A DNA stretch of 64,000 bases from Amyloporia xantha (taxonomy: Eukaryota; Basidiomycota; Agaricomycetes; Polyporales; Adustoporiaceae), in the NCBI GenBank assembly GCA_036971615.1, contig JAYKKR010000012.1, positions 930,001-994,000 on the forward strand, written 5' to 3'. Under the pieces are notes generated by a model. It searched no databases, was not told the origin of the DNA, and saw nothing but the letters and a program-made list of their open reading frames with translations. Positions 25,575-36,691 of this stretch are shown in pieces. Numbering within the stretch: the stretch's first letter is position 1; each line of letters opens with the position of its first letter. A program made the position numbers and the translations under genes.

Positions 25575-27047
25575 CCGAGCCATCACCTAAACCAGGTCAT
25601 AAACATGTCATTCTTGTCAGCGGTGCAGTCTGAGAAGTGAGGAACCCACGGTGCATCAGTCAGGTCATGCAGAGTCAGATGTCCCAGGGACATCGAAAAT
25701 GTATGATCGGACATGCGGTCAGAGGGACGAATTTGCGACTGAAGAATTGGTCGAGCTTTCATGGAACCCACCCTGAGACAGACAACGGTGCTAGGCTCTG
25801 AAGGGCTCTCAGTGGATTTAGCTTGCGTGCACATATAGAAGCACTCGATGGTATGGGAACGTTTTAGAAAGCTAAAAAGAATGGCCCGTGCAGGGTGGAG
25901 ACGCTTGAGGAAGCGAACTGTCTGGCTAATTTTGTGTACTGTCCCATATGGACGTCCTGGCATATGATCAGCTTATTCCTCGACAGCATTAATGGCAAGA
26001 ACGAAGCGAGCGTACTCAGAATGATGAAGTATGGACTCGACAGATGGCCCAAGACTGTCTGAAGTGGAAGTAATTCTCCAGCCTTCGAATTCAGCGGTCA
26101 CAAAGTGAACCTCCGCGATATATCCACAACAGAGCGTATATTGACAGGTGTAAGGCGTACATCAAGGACGGTGGCTCATAGACTGGCGCCTCATGCACTA
26201 GCGTGTGCCCGAACTGGACCAACGTTTCTAAAACCAATTGCAAGCCTAAAGATCGGCGCTGGCCCCTGGGAGCCAGCAGTGCCAATGATGTCCGGTCTTG
26301 TTACGGAGATGCAGAATCCTTTTCAGCTGTGGGCGGGAAAAATTACATAGCTCGACGACCATAACATAGGATGGGTCCGATTCGTGTGTTCGTAGTTGTT
26401 GGCACAGACAAAATGCCGTCAGTGTCAGCAGAAACTTTCAAACAATATAGAGCTCATCATGGTAAGGGTTGGAAAATGTAGGATAAAGGCCTGCCGCCCG
26501 CCACCTCACAAAGACCGCGTTTCCGCTTACTGATTACGGACAAATGGTCATGAACAAAAAGTAAGTCCATTGGCTTATGAGATGCTAATTTCAGTGTCAT
26601 TAGTACTCATTACCATGGGAGATTTTAGGCTTGATGCGGCCGACTTCGGTATCTTCGAGGGGAACTTTCTTCTTACGTCTATGCCCACTCTTGATTCTTT
26701 TGTATGCCGATATATGTAGTCTACTCCGGAGTTCGAGTATCCAATTATTGCACTAAAGGAATATGATCGCATGTCCCCACTGTCATGTTTTCAGCAACGA
26801 CTTTTGTCCGAAGACGGGCTCCATGGATTCCACGGATTATCTCGACAGAACAGTTGACGGTAATCCTGTCTATAACGCACACTGCAGCCAACCACGCGAC
26901 TAACACGATGTCAAGTTTCATAATTGTACACGTCGCCCTAACTACAAACACCACACCCCTATTCTTGCTTCACGCCAGTTGTATTGGACCACGTCCGTAC
27001 ACAGTTCGATTGTCGCCAGTGAGGGCTTCCCGTGGGTAAAGGTCACC
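25575..27047. other. Spacer between the two duplicated genes
   Basis: This holds the far-upstream part of duplication unit 1, about 200 bases of unique sequence (roughly 26430-26635), and the 3' flank of copy B. No gene was recognised. Confidence 0.5.
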
Positions 27048-27668
27048 TCAGACAATGTCCCACGCAACGCCATCAACCACGCCCTGGGACAACGGTGCGA
27101 ATACCTGGAACGCAGTAGCGGATAAGCTAACATCGTTGGCCGGGTTTGGCGGGCTTTCAAATTGATCCACGATGCGAGCGGAGACAGTCAGGCCGTCGTC
27201 TGAAATAAGGGTGGTCTCAGTGAGATAACAATAGCGCACTGGAGAGTTGCATACAGGTCACGGTGAGGTTGTGCTGGCAAATCGGGTTGCTGGGGATATA
27301 AAGTCAGTGGATTTTCAGACACTACGATTGTCAAGAAACGTACTTGTTGGGGTCTTCCGTGGCACCCCTGTAATATTAATTAGTGGTTTTACTCTGGAAT
27401 ATCAAGTGATCAACACGTACGGGTAATTATCGAATACCGTCGAGGAAACAGACGCGAGGTACTGGGTGCTGTTCGTGTAGTTGAACCCGCAGGCTCCCAA
27501 GCCCGGGTTGAAATAGAACACTACCATCGGGCAGAAGAATGTTCAGCGATCCTAGGTAACCTCGAGACTCATGCGATACACACAGTCACCAGTGCCGTTG
27601 AGTTGGGCCTTTGTACTGGCAAGCAGCATACCGATGAAGACCAGAGAATGCTTGAAGGTGAGCTGCAT
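27048..27668 (-). CDS. Secreted double-psi beta-barrel protein, copy B
   Basis: The exons 27668-27590, 27520-27421, 27367-27344, 27289-27255 and 27199-27048 have the same phases as copy A. The 24-base third exon is identical in size, and one extra codon lies in exon 2. The product has 129 residues. The signal peptide is MQLTFKHSLVFIGMLLASTKA. The mature protein carries YFNPGLGACGFNYTNS, SSTVFDNYPGATED, NPICQHNLTVTYDG and GVVDGVAWDIV. NYT and NST sequons suggest N-glycosylation. It is the same family as copy A, and both are likely cell-wall or extracellular proteins. The intact frames in both copies argue for continued selection or a fairly recent duplication. Confidence 0.85.
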
Positions 27669-27759
27669 CGTGGAACCGCGAGAGGAGGTGCTGCAACGGG
27701 GGTCAGATTCTCAGTTGACGAAAGCTGAGAGCCTGCAGCATTGACCCTACAATGGACCG

Positions 27760-27768
27760 CCTTTTATA
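27760..27768 (-). promoter_or_regulatory. TATA box of copy B
   Basis: TATAAAAGG on the minus strand lies about 95 bases upstream of the copy B start, matching copy A. Confidence 0.6.
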
Positions 27769-28620
27769 CAAAACTTGGAGCGATCAAACCGAGCCATTAC
27801 ATAAAGATCCAGGTCAGGAACAGGTCATTCTTGTCAGCGGAGCAGCGCAGCTTGAGCCTTGAGAAGTGAGAAACCCACGGTGTAATAGTCGAGTCATGCA
27901 GGGTCAGATGGGCCAGGGACCTGAAGATGTACGGCTGGGCATGCGGTCGGACGGACGAATGTGCGACTGAAGATCCCGTCGAACTGCATGGAGCCCAGCT
28001 TGAGACCGAAATGGAGTCAGGCTCTGGGTGCATTTACCTTTTGCGCACACATAAAACCACTTGACGGTATAGTCATACCTTCAAAAGCTAAAAAGAGCCG
28101 CGCGCACAGGTCGAGACGCTTGAAGAAGCGAGCAGACTGACGTACTTCCCATATGGGCATCCTGGCAGATGATCAATTTGTTCCTACAGTATCAATGTAT
28201 GAATGAAGCAGCAGACGTGCTCAGAGTGATGAAATGAACTGGACAGACGGCCCAAGACCTGCTCTTGAAGAGGAAATGATTCTCCCTGTGAGCCCATGTC
28301 AGCCTTCAGAGCCTCACGGTCATATATTGGAGCTCCACGATATATCCACAATATTGAGCGCGTACTGACAGATGGGCGGCGTACTTTAAGGACGGTCGCT
28401 CATAGACTGACGCCTAATGTGCTAACGTGTGCCCGAGCCGAGCAAACGTTTCTGTAAAAATTGGCGCTGGGAGTCAGAAGTGCTAATGATGTCCGGTCTT
28501 GTTACGGAGATCAAGAATCTCATTGAGCTCTAGGTGCAAGGAATACACAGCCTGACGGTCATAACATAAGATGGCCCTGATAATTCGCAGCCGATGGCAC
28601 AGACAAATTGTGTAGCATGT

Positions 28621-29175
28621 ATTCAGGATAAGTCAGCTGACACTTTGAAGTTTAAAGTTTGCACAACAATAATAATCAGACAAGTATTGACAACATATCC
28701 AATTACTATAAAGGGTGTTATTAGGGTTAGGGTTAGCAAGATGCAGGAACAAAAATAAAGGCCTGCCCAGCCCGAGGGCCGAAGCAGGACAGGAAAATAT
28801 TGAGACGGTGCATGAGCCGGAGCCCATACAAACCGCGAGGCCTCCCTGAGGACATGGTCGCCGTGCTATGAGAAGCCCCCACGGCCCACATTCCCTGGTA
28901 CGTGAAGGGGGATGTGCCATCAAGGTAAGTATGAGGTGTTCAGGTGGCAGGCAGTCCCTTATGTACACGCGTCGGGATGCGCACGGACCATTTCCATTGT
29001 TTGTTCGGAAGTTACGAACAAACTTTTACGTCGTTGATTTCACAAATACAATAGCACCTCCGTGACGTACTGTATCGAGGTATGTGGCCGTCAAGCAAAA
29101 TGAAGCAAATGAATATGACTGCCATTGTACAACGCATTACGCATTAAATGTTTCTACTTCACTACCAAATTAAGA
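28621..29175. other. Intergenic stretch right of the duplication
   Basis: It contains the telomere-like tract at 28721-28736 and otherwise no supported gene. Confidence 0.5.
28721..28736 (+). repeat. Short interstitial telomere-like repeat
   Basis: TTAGGGTTAGGGTTAG is 2.67 copies of the TTAGGG unit found at the telomeres of most basidiomycetes. It sits about 100 bases beyond the right edge of the tandem duplication. Confidence 0.7.
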
Positions 29176-31296
29176 TCAGTCGTCCTCGTCCCAGTTGCCT
29201 GCTTGCTGTGGAATCTTAGGACCACCGGCAGGTTTGCTCATGATTATACTGTCCACGCTGAGGACCGACACAGCCGCTTCTGTCGCCAGTCTGATGGCCC
29301 AAGACTTCGCTGCCAGCGAGTCATTGATGCCCCGTTCGGACGCATTCAGCGTACCGTCCGTTTCCGCCTAACGTAATTCGTCAGCTGTCAGCGTCGCGCA
29401 GCATCACCAATGAATGATGAGACGCACCTCAACGTCAACGCCCCAAGCTTCCCCGCCGGGACCTTCGTGCTTCGCCCACAGCCGACTGACGATTTCATTG
29501 CCCTCGGATCCACCCAGAGCGTTTTCAGCTATTGTCCTCGGTATCACCTCCAGCGCATTTGCCCACCGCCGCACGCCATGCTGCGACAGTCCCTTCAAGC
29601 CGGCACCGTACGTCTCCACCCGTCTCGCGAGCTCGAGCTCCGTCGCGCCTGCACCAGGTACTAACCGTGGGTCCTTGAGGAGTGCCTTGATCACGTTCAC
29701 GCCGTCATCCACCGCACGCTCCAGATCGTCCAGCCGGTTCGTGGTCGCGCCCCGCAGAACGATCGTCGCCGTCCTCGTCTTCTCCGCCGGGCCTGCCGCG
29801 GATGACGCATCAAAGTCGGGGTCACCCTCAACGAGTTGCCGCAGGACGGTCACGCGATCTCCGCCGACTTCGATGCACTCGAAGACGTCGACGTATCCTG
29901 CCTCTTCCGCCGTTGGGGCGCCCATGCGAGCGAGAGGCGTCGCATTCACGACGCGGCAGAGCCGGCGGAGGTCGAATTTTGAGAGAACCTTGAGGACGGC
30001 GATGTCGAGACGGTTTAGGTAGTGCAGCGCAAGTTCGCCCATTGTCGAACCAGCAATGATGACTTTCACGCCAGATGCTGCGATCTCGTTGAAGATCTAA
30101 TAGGTGTCCTAATCAGCATACTCTTCATTACAATGATTATGAAGGTTAAAGCACCTTCTCTAATTGCTGCTCTTCTCCACGGGTAAAGTTCAGCATCTCG
30201 TCCGCGTTTTTGAGTAGGACCGTGCCCTTCGTCTCCGTTTGCGCAATATCCAGTCCGCAGGTGAAGACCGCCACCTTGGCCTTCCTCACGTTTTTGATCA
30301 TCCCTAAGCACATATGCGCCCATCAAAAATTGCTTCAGCATAGCATGATTGAGTCAACACACCTTCCGGCTCTCGCCCAAAGACCATACCCCTCACTACC
30401 TTGCTCCCCGCCAGACTGCCACCCATAATCTTGACCACTCGTACATTGTCGACGTTGAAATTCTTCGGATTAGGGGGCATGACTGCTAGTGCAGCCTCTG
30501 CAACAAGCGATGCGAGCGTGTTCTCGTATCCATATTGTTTTGATGCGATCGCAGGCCTCAATGCGGCTGCGAGCTCGGTCTGAGTTAATGGCGACGGCAG
30601 AGATGATTTCGAAAGATCTGTACGGAGAATACGGGATCAGCACGGGAGATCATGGAACCCGCGTAACATACTCTCGAGTTCCTCAATGGCCTTCGTGCAG
30701 GCGAGCTCGTAGCCCTTAATGATTTCGCTTGGGTGTAGACCCATAATAAGGAGATGCTCTGCCTTTTTGAGGAGCTCCCCAGCGAGAATGAGCACCATAT
30801 TTGTCGAGTCACCCATCTACACCAAGTGAAAACAAATGTAAGATCTGCGTGTACAGATGATGCTAAATGCTCGCGAGACGTACCTCTCCCTCTTGCGCCT
30901 GAGACGCCATGACCAACAGCTTCGCTGCTGGATGCACCACTTCGATCTCACGAATGATCGTAGCTGCATCGGACGTTACGAAAAGTCTCCCAAGATGGTT
31001 GACTACAAGTTTATTCCTGCCTAATGGGACGCGCTGTACAGTGAGGATCCGTAAATCCTGCCAGAGATGGAGCTAGACGAACCATTGGGCCCGAAACTCG
31101 TCCGCACAAGGTCTGACAACTCTGCAACCGCCTGTATATTTCGTAGAACGGCATCTTCAAGCCCTTGGAGATGCTAGGAAACGTTTTGCGAAATCAAGCT
31201 AAAACGCGCAGACCAAGCCAAAACCGTGCATTGACTGACCTTGTAGCCTTCCTTGAAGAGCTGCATGTTATTTGCCTTTGGCACTTTTAGAGACAT
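29176..31296 (-). CDS. CCT8: T-complex protein 1 subunit theta (CCT8)
   Basis: The exons are 31296-31240, 31173-31083, 31020-30884, 30816-30672, 30617-30363, 30303-30155, 30096-29428 and 29367-29176. All joins keep frame and give 564 residues, the usual length. The protein is the theta subunit of the cytosolic chaperonin TRiC/CCT, which folds actin and tubulin. Landmarks are MSLKVPKANNMQLFKEGYK at the N-terminus, RTSFGPNGRNKLVVNHLG, LFVTSDAATIIREIEVVHPA, GSTMGELALHYLNRL, LVPGAGATELELARRVETYG and the C-terminal IIMSKPAGGPKIPQQ. The nucleotide-binding loop reads MGDSTN where CCT subunits usually have GDGT. An intron falls directly before this loop. One donor is GTTCGT, a form seen in other genes of this window. 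Confidence 0.95.
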
Positions 31297-31980
31297 GTTG
31301 ATCTCGCGGAATCTTCAAATGAATGGAAAGTTGATTCCGGAGGATCGTCAATAGTCGAGATGGTTAGGTCGAACTCAGTCCGTACAAATTCAAGGCGCGT
31401 TCTTTCCTGTTCTTTCGCGCGTGCTGGTAGACGCCCACCGAAACCGTACAGTCCGAATTTATTGTCACACTCCCAACTGCTGAAATGCGGGTCAAGAGTA
31501 CCATTACTTCCCCTGCTCGTGGAATGTATATGTGTCAGAGTTAGTCAACCAATAGTCAGTCGTATTTGACTCTTTTCCTTTGTATTGACCATCGACACAG
31601 AACGGTCACTATTGGATAACTCTGTCGGACATGGTAAGTCGTCACTGTTGATCCGGGGGGATGCTGAAGAAGCCGCGCGATGAGACAGGTGTAACATGCA
31701 TCGGTGCCTCGAGATTATTGAGATTTTGGAGACGATAATAAAGCGTGTTAATTTCGACGGGGATGCCGGAAGGAGTCGCACTGAAGCACACACTAATGTG
31801 CCAATTATTTCTTGAACTGGCCTTTAATTGACTCTGGCACACGCAGTCCACGCTAGATCCTCTCATCAGAACTCTACCTGGCAATATGCACGAGCATCCC
31901 CTATGAGTTACGTGGTACGCCGCCGTTACGCTACTGCCCGGAGCATTGCTGATCCAGCGTATGAAACGTGATTATTTCAG
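31297..31980. other. Intergenic region upstream of CCT8
   Basis: This is the CCT8 promoter side. The 5' part of the dead F-box/LRR gene may extend into it, but I could not trace it. Confidence 0.4.
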
Positions 31981-32925
31981 ACACTTATTCGTCCTCTCCT
32001 GGCCACCGACTGATCGAGATTCAATTCGTATGCGTGTCGTATCAAGTGCTTTAGTTATGATATGTACAACGCTGACGACTCCCCATCACCGGTCCCGTTC
32101 AATTTTGCTGTTCTAGATGCCTTTATGACCCGTCACCCGGACTTGCCGCTGCTGCCCAAGTTGCGCCGTCTGCGTTGGTTTGAACACCATATCAGGCCAA
32201 AGATACTTCCCTACGTGAAAAATTTTCTGTCCCCATGACTTGCTAGTCTGTATCTTGACTTTTCACATCACTGGCGACAGGAGGAAGCGCAACAATTTAT
32301 TTCCATACTTCTAACAGACATCGTACAGCCGCAGTTCCGTTGCCTTAATGTCTTACTTATGGACAGTATTCCCTGTCTGTCCACGACAATCGAATCCTGG
32401 TGAATTGGATCAAGTCTCACAGACAATGTGTTCCGGGTATACTTCTACAAGATCTCATGCGTCTGGGAACCATACCGCGTTTATCGCAACTTCGGGTCTG
32501 ACTCAGGTCTATCGCCGATCCCCTTTGGAAATTCCTGGGGCACGCATGTTCCTATCGCTACGCACCTGTGCTCTCATACTCACTCGTTGGACATTGGTCT
32601 TGCATTACTAAAGTTCCTACGTGCATGTCGACTCGAATCCCAACTTGAGGCGCTGGCAGTGAGTATTGAAGTTCACCCAAAGGCTGCGCTTATCCTCGAG
32701 TTCTTCTCAGAACTCCGACATGTCTGCTCTGTGCAATTCTATGAAATAAGATTTCTTCACACCGCGGGTCCTAGTATCCGCCATCCCGCAGAAGCAGACC
32801 CGGAGCTTGAAACCGAAGGTTTTGTCATGAACGCTCATACCTTTGTGCCTCTCTTGGAATTTCTCCATCTCCCTACCGTGGAAATGAACTCCGATATGAT
32901 GGCTAGGACCAGGCGGCTCGCCTGA
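31981..32925 (+). pseudogene. Degraded F-box/LRR-type protein
   Basis: One frame from 31981 reads like an Agaricomycete F-box/LRR protein: SRFNSYACRIKCFSYDMYN, DDSPSPVPFNFAVLDAFMTR, HPDLPLLPKLRRLRWFEHHI. It is interrupted by stops at 32011 (TGA after ATD, where relatives have Trp), 32236 and 32401. After about 32430 the likely coding frame shifts more than once (LLQDLMRLGTIPRLSQLR in one frame, then LALLKFLRACRLESQLEALA in another). The 5' end with the F-box itself was not found. The combination of stops and frameshifts indicates a pseudogene. The living F-box/LRR gene at 54703 is of the same general type. Confidence 0.65.
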
Positions 32926-34611
32926 GGTAGTCAAGCTCTGTCGGAACGTGCGCTCGTGCGGCCTGACTTTTGACATCTCTGATTCGCTGTCACGTTGGCA
33001 TCTCAGTCAGGGGTACTGGCCTTGGGTTGGGGGCTGGAGTTCGATTGCTGCTGAGGTGTCACGATTCTAGACGTTGTCCGCTGGCTGAGCTTGGCTGAGC
33101 CTCTCCGATGGTGCTTGTTTACTGGCGACGTGTTTAGCTCGTCGGATCCTCCGTAACTTGCGTCTGATGCTTCTTCTCAATTTTTTGCCAGGCGATGAGT
33201 ACTTGAGTGCTCACATGTGGACTTGTGCCATACAACGCCTAGCGCATCAGGTAAATTAAGCCCACCAGGATGGAATGCAAGATATGTACCAGGGAGACAC
33301 GGTGTGTAGATTACTAGGTGATATTGAAGATTGACAACGAGCGGACAGATTATCAGCTGCAACTCAGATGATGCAGAGACGGGATGTTCTGATCAACAAC
33401 GATCCCCCTTCCTCAATTTTGGTTAGGTTAGTAGATATCTATCGATATTGCAGATGACGATACTCGCGGCCCTCGGACTACTCCACGATATCCCTCATAA
33501 CGTAGCGTCGCTCGCTCTTCGTGCTGTCGGCTGGTGCTAGGCCGGCAGCAAGGGTGATAGAAAACTCGCGTTCGCTCAGCCAGGCGACCGCCGCCGCATC
33601 ACGTATCTTCTTCGCCTTCTTCACCGCTCACGAATTCGTTTTCTCGCTGCCAGAACCTCGTCTACCAGATGCCCGCGCTGGCTTCGTCTTGACTCGGTTT
33701 TTTCCTCTTCTGATGTCGTGTCTGCGAGTCACGGATCCGTATGGTACTGTGGGTCCACATCCCACGCTTCTGAATCTGGCATTATGGTTCCAGATCTTGA
33801 AACGCCCTTGAACGTCCTGTTCTGGAAGCGACTGGCTCGAGTGGCAGCTGGGTCCTTGATACCGAGTCTGAGTCAATCTTCCCAAATCCTATAGTACCCA
33901 CTCGATGTGGGACCTCAGCAGGAGAACGTCACGCAGTGCTGCTCTCAGTACTAGGTGAGCGCTACCGTGATATGACTGGGCACTGGTACTGACTCGGAAC
34001 AGTGGCACTCAACCTCGAGTCCTTACGTGTTGACGGTTCCGTACTAGTCGGTACAAGGTCACAAGCCCTCGTCACCACTAAATGATACCCCCTGCGTCTT
34101 AATATCATGTGCGCTCACGCGGCGCGCTGGTGCAATCGTGCTAGTCATGACTTCTGTTGAACAAAAGGAGATACTGCTTTCATTATGTGCACCATCTCTG
34201 ATTGCTCAAGTTGCTTCTGTGTTGCGGACTGCTTCATGGAGACACCGAGGCAGAAGCATTCAGATGTGACTCCACGGACCACCTCTCATGATGGGTAAGT
34301 ACGATATATGCGGTACAGGTCCTGACTCCATCTTGACCCCATATCTGCTAAACTTGCTTCCAGATCGCTCTAGCGGTATCAGTATAATACGTTCCCACCC
34401 ACTCAAATCTAGAAATCAACTCTTGAAGCAACCTCGAGGCCATGCCCGATGCGGCTCATCGTATAAAAGGGGACAACACGTCCAAGTCTGCTCCAGTACT
34501 TTACTTGACGCACCCGCTTAGGCAACCTGTACATCGAGAGCTACGTGTATCACATCCCTTCAGGGACATTCCGGCTCATTTGCACCTTCAATCCCGACAA
34601 TAGTTGCTAGC
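32926..34611. other. Accessory intergenic region, no gene supported
   Basis: Short ORFs near 33521-33885 on both strands are arginine/alanine-rich but have no homologue I recognise. The right end holds the putative TATA box at 34462. Confidence 0.4.
34462..34469 (+). promoter_or_regulatory. TATA-box-like element
   Basis: TATAAAAG lies about 150 bases upstream of the ATG at 34612 of the DUF7770-like gene. Confidence 0.4.
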
Positions 34612-35121
34612 ATGAGCGATCCTACTATGACACTACGGGGCTTCACGAAATACCAGACCGATGCCATCGCGCACTTCATCATATCTGGCTCCCCAGTCTC
34701 GCCCGACCCCAACTCGGTGCTTCACTAGCGCATCTTCTGTGTCACCGGTCCCATGCGCCTTGTCATGTTCGACTTAACTCCAGGCGCGGATGGGCGTACT
34801 GGCCACTTCTTGATCGACTCCTGCTCCGACGCGGATTCCGAAAGCAGTGCTGCCAGTTTCCGCGTGGACACCGCTGTCAACACGAATCCCCAGAATGTCC
34901 TTGACTTCCTATGTGAGGCCCCGCGTCGCCGCAACAGGTATATGTATAACGACGATGGTGCTGGTTGCCGTTGGTGGTGCCGCACTGTGCTGCAGGATCT
35001 GGAGGCGGCCGGAATTGTCCCAGCCAATAGCCTCAAAGGCTTCGATATGTACATCCAGCAGAAGAGTGCAGAGAACCCGACAAGATACCCTCTACCCACT
35101 CCTCAAGGCCGCTTCTACTGA
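34612..35121 (+). pseudogene. DUF7770-like protein gene broken by a nonsense codon
   Basis: The frame from ATG 34612 to TGA 35121 is open except for a TAG directly after VLH, at about 34726. The reading matches the DUF7770 pattern as I remember it: a position where NHW-type sequence is expected (here H-stop-RIFCVTGP), then LDMTPG-like FDLTPGADGRTGHF, then GCRWWCRTVLQDLEAAGIVP near the end. The family is common in fungi and of unknown function. A shorter product could start at ATG 34753 (122 residues), but it would lose the conserved N-terminal strand. No intron of normal length removes the stop. The hAT-like element at 35156 is inserted only 35 bases downstream. Confidence 0.6.
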
Positions 35122-35175
35122 TGCTCGGTACAAGCGGGTTTGAGCTTCCATTTCCTAGCGTCTCCTAAGTTCAGT

Positions 35176-35335
35176 TCGGTTCGGTTCAGCAGGTATTTTG
35201 GCCGAACCCCGAACCGAACCTGCATGCATATGGCTGAACCTGAACCTGAACCTGAACTGAACCTGCTGAACCGGTTCGGCAGGTTCAGTTCAGGTTCATA
35301 ACCGGTTCGAACCTTCCGAACCTGTGATTTTCTAA
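35176..35335. repeat. Left subterminal GGTTCGG/GAACC repeat block
   Basis: Clustered GGTTC and GAACC hexamer-like motifs in both orientations lie immediately inside the left inverted repeat of the hAT-like element. A similar block lies at about 36490-36663 on the right. Confidence 0.7.
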
Positions 35336-35779
35336 GTAATTTTTTTTTTTTTCATTTTATGCTAGTCTACTGCACCAACTTATGTATACCTGGTGCACCA
35401 ACTGACGGATAGGCCTACGGACGCTTATGCACCAGGCAGTGTTTCTGCCTGGCCTCTGGTGCATCAGTTCGTGGGCTATCTCCGGACCCTCCGGGGCCTC
35501 CTCCCTTTCGCCGTAGGGTCCCCTCGGCATCGCGGCTTATTACCATATGTAGTAAGTATCTATTAGAAAGGCCTTAGGCCATTTAATTTACAGCGAAATT
35601 TCTATTTTGGTGCCACAGACTCATTTGGGCACTACTTAAAAACTGTATTAAAATAGCAAAAAAATCACATTTTCATTTTCAATTCAGTAGGTACAATGGT
35701 ACGAGAATCTATATACTGTAGGTACGTCCGGCGAGCGTGCGCGGGCGAAGGGTACCCGCCGGGCGGGAGCAGCGTAGAC

Positions 35780-36330
35780 GGGCCGGCGCAGCGTGCAGGG
35801 GCAGGGGCAGCGTGGACGGGCGTGGCGCGTACGCGGGCGGAGGGAACGTGCACGGGCGGGGCAGTGTGCAGGGGCAGGCGCAGCATACAGGGGCAGGCGC
35901 AGCGTGGAAGGACGGGCGCAGCGTACAGGGGCGGCGCAGCGTGGACGGGGCAGGCGCAGCGTGGACGGGCGTGGCGCGTACGCGGGCGGAGGGAACGTGC
36001 ACGGGCGGGGCAGTGTGCAGGGGCAGGCGCAGCGTGGAAGGACGGGCGCAGTGTACAGGGGCGGCGCAGCGTGGACGGGGCAGCGAGTGCGGATCGAGCA
36101 AGTGCGGATCGAGCAAGTGCGGACGGGCACCGAGGGCGGACGGGGCAGCGAGCGCGGATCGAGCGAGGGCGCAGCGAGTAGGGACGGGGCAGCGAGCACA
36201 GATTGAGCGCGGATCGAGCGAGCAGGGACGGGGCAGCGAGTGCGGACGGGGCAGCGAGCGCGGATCGAGCGAGGGAGCAGCGAGCAGGGACGGGGCAGCG
36301 AGTGCGGATCGAGCGAGCGGGCAGCCGCGC
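35780..36330. repeat. GC-rich minisatellite inside the hAT-like element
   Basis: Short units such as GCAGGGGCAGGCGCAGCGTGG and GGGGCAGCGAGCGCGGATCGAGCGA repeat irregularly. A larger segment of about 77 bases starting at 35808 recurs almost exactly at 35957, an offset of 149 bases. Long open frames on both strands here arise from the repeat and GC content and are not credible genes. Confidence 0.75.
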
Positions 36331-36691
36331 TAGCGGGTGAGTGGACGGCGGGGCGAGCGAGCGGGGAGAGGGCGAGCGAGGGCACTGACGAGTGAGGAGC
36401 GGGTGCGCGGGAATGCGCACCGTCAGGCAACGGTGCACAGCGAACGGGCTGCGTTGGGGAGCGGGTGCGCAACGAACGCGTAATCCGATCGATCGGACCC
36501 CGTCCCCCGGTTCGCGGTTCGGACGCGTTCGCACCGCGTTCGGGCAACGCACTGCAAGCCCGAACCCCGGACCGAACCTGACGGCCAATGGCCGGACCGA
36601 ACCTGGACCGGACCTGAACCTCAGGTCCGGTTCGGCGGTTCGGGGTTCGGACCTAGGTTCTGGACTGAACTTAGGAGACGCTACCATTTCC

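Larger units (their letters stand above)
24433..28620. repeat. Tandem segmental duplication, two units of about 2 kb
   Basis: The unit from about 24433 to 26420 recurs at about 26636 to 28620. Matching landmarks are CTTCGGTATCTTCGAGGGGAA (24439 and 26644), TTGATTCTTTTGTATGCCGA (24488 and 26693), the double-psi barrel genes, TATAAAAGG upstream of each, GATATATCCACAA (26117 and 28339), and TGATGTCCGGTCTTGTTACG (26287 and 28487). The copies have diverged by substitutions and small indels, but both genes stay intact. The left edge begins right after the stop of the zinc-finger gene, so its 3' flank is part of the unit. Confidence 0.85.
35156..36683. mobile_element. Non-autonomous hAT-like DNA transposon, 1528 bp
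   Basis: Perfect 20-bp terminal inverted repeats run TAGCGTCTCCTAAGTTCAGT at 35156-35175 and its complement at 36664-36683. They are flanked by an exact 8-bp duplication CCATTTCC at 35148-35155 and 36684-36691. The 8-bp target duplication and a terminus fitting YARNG (TAGCG) are hallmarks of the hAT superfamily. Inside each end are many short GGTTCGG/GAACC subterminal motifs, as expected for transposase binding. The middle is a GC-rich minisatellite. No transposase domain is encoded, so it would need a helper copy elsewhere. Perfect ends suggest a recent insertion. Confidence 0.85.

Noticed and set aside
29410..30022. Plus-strand ORFs opposite CCT8
   Set aside because: These are shadows of a clearly conserved CCT8 exon.
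33521..33885. Overlapping ORFs on both strands, Arg/Ala-rich
   Set aside because: No start context, splice logic or similarity that I can name.
35665..36687. Long ORFs on both strands inside the hAT-like element
   Set aside because: They come from a GC-rich minisatellite with few stops in any frame. No transposase motifs such as a BED finger or hAT dimerisation region are visible.
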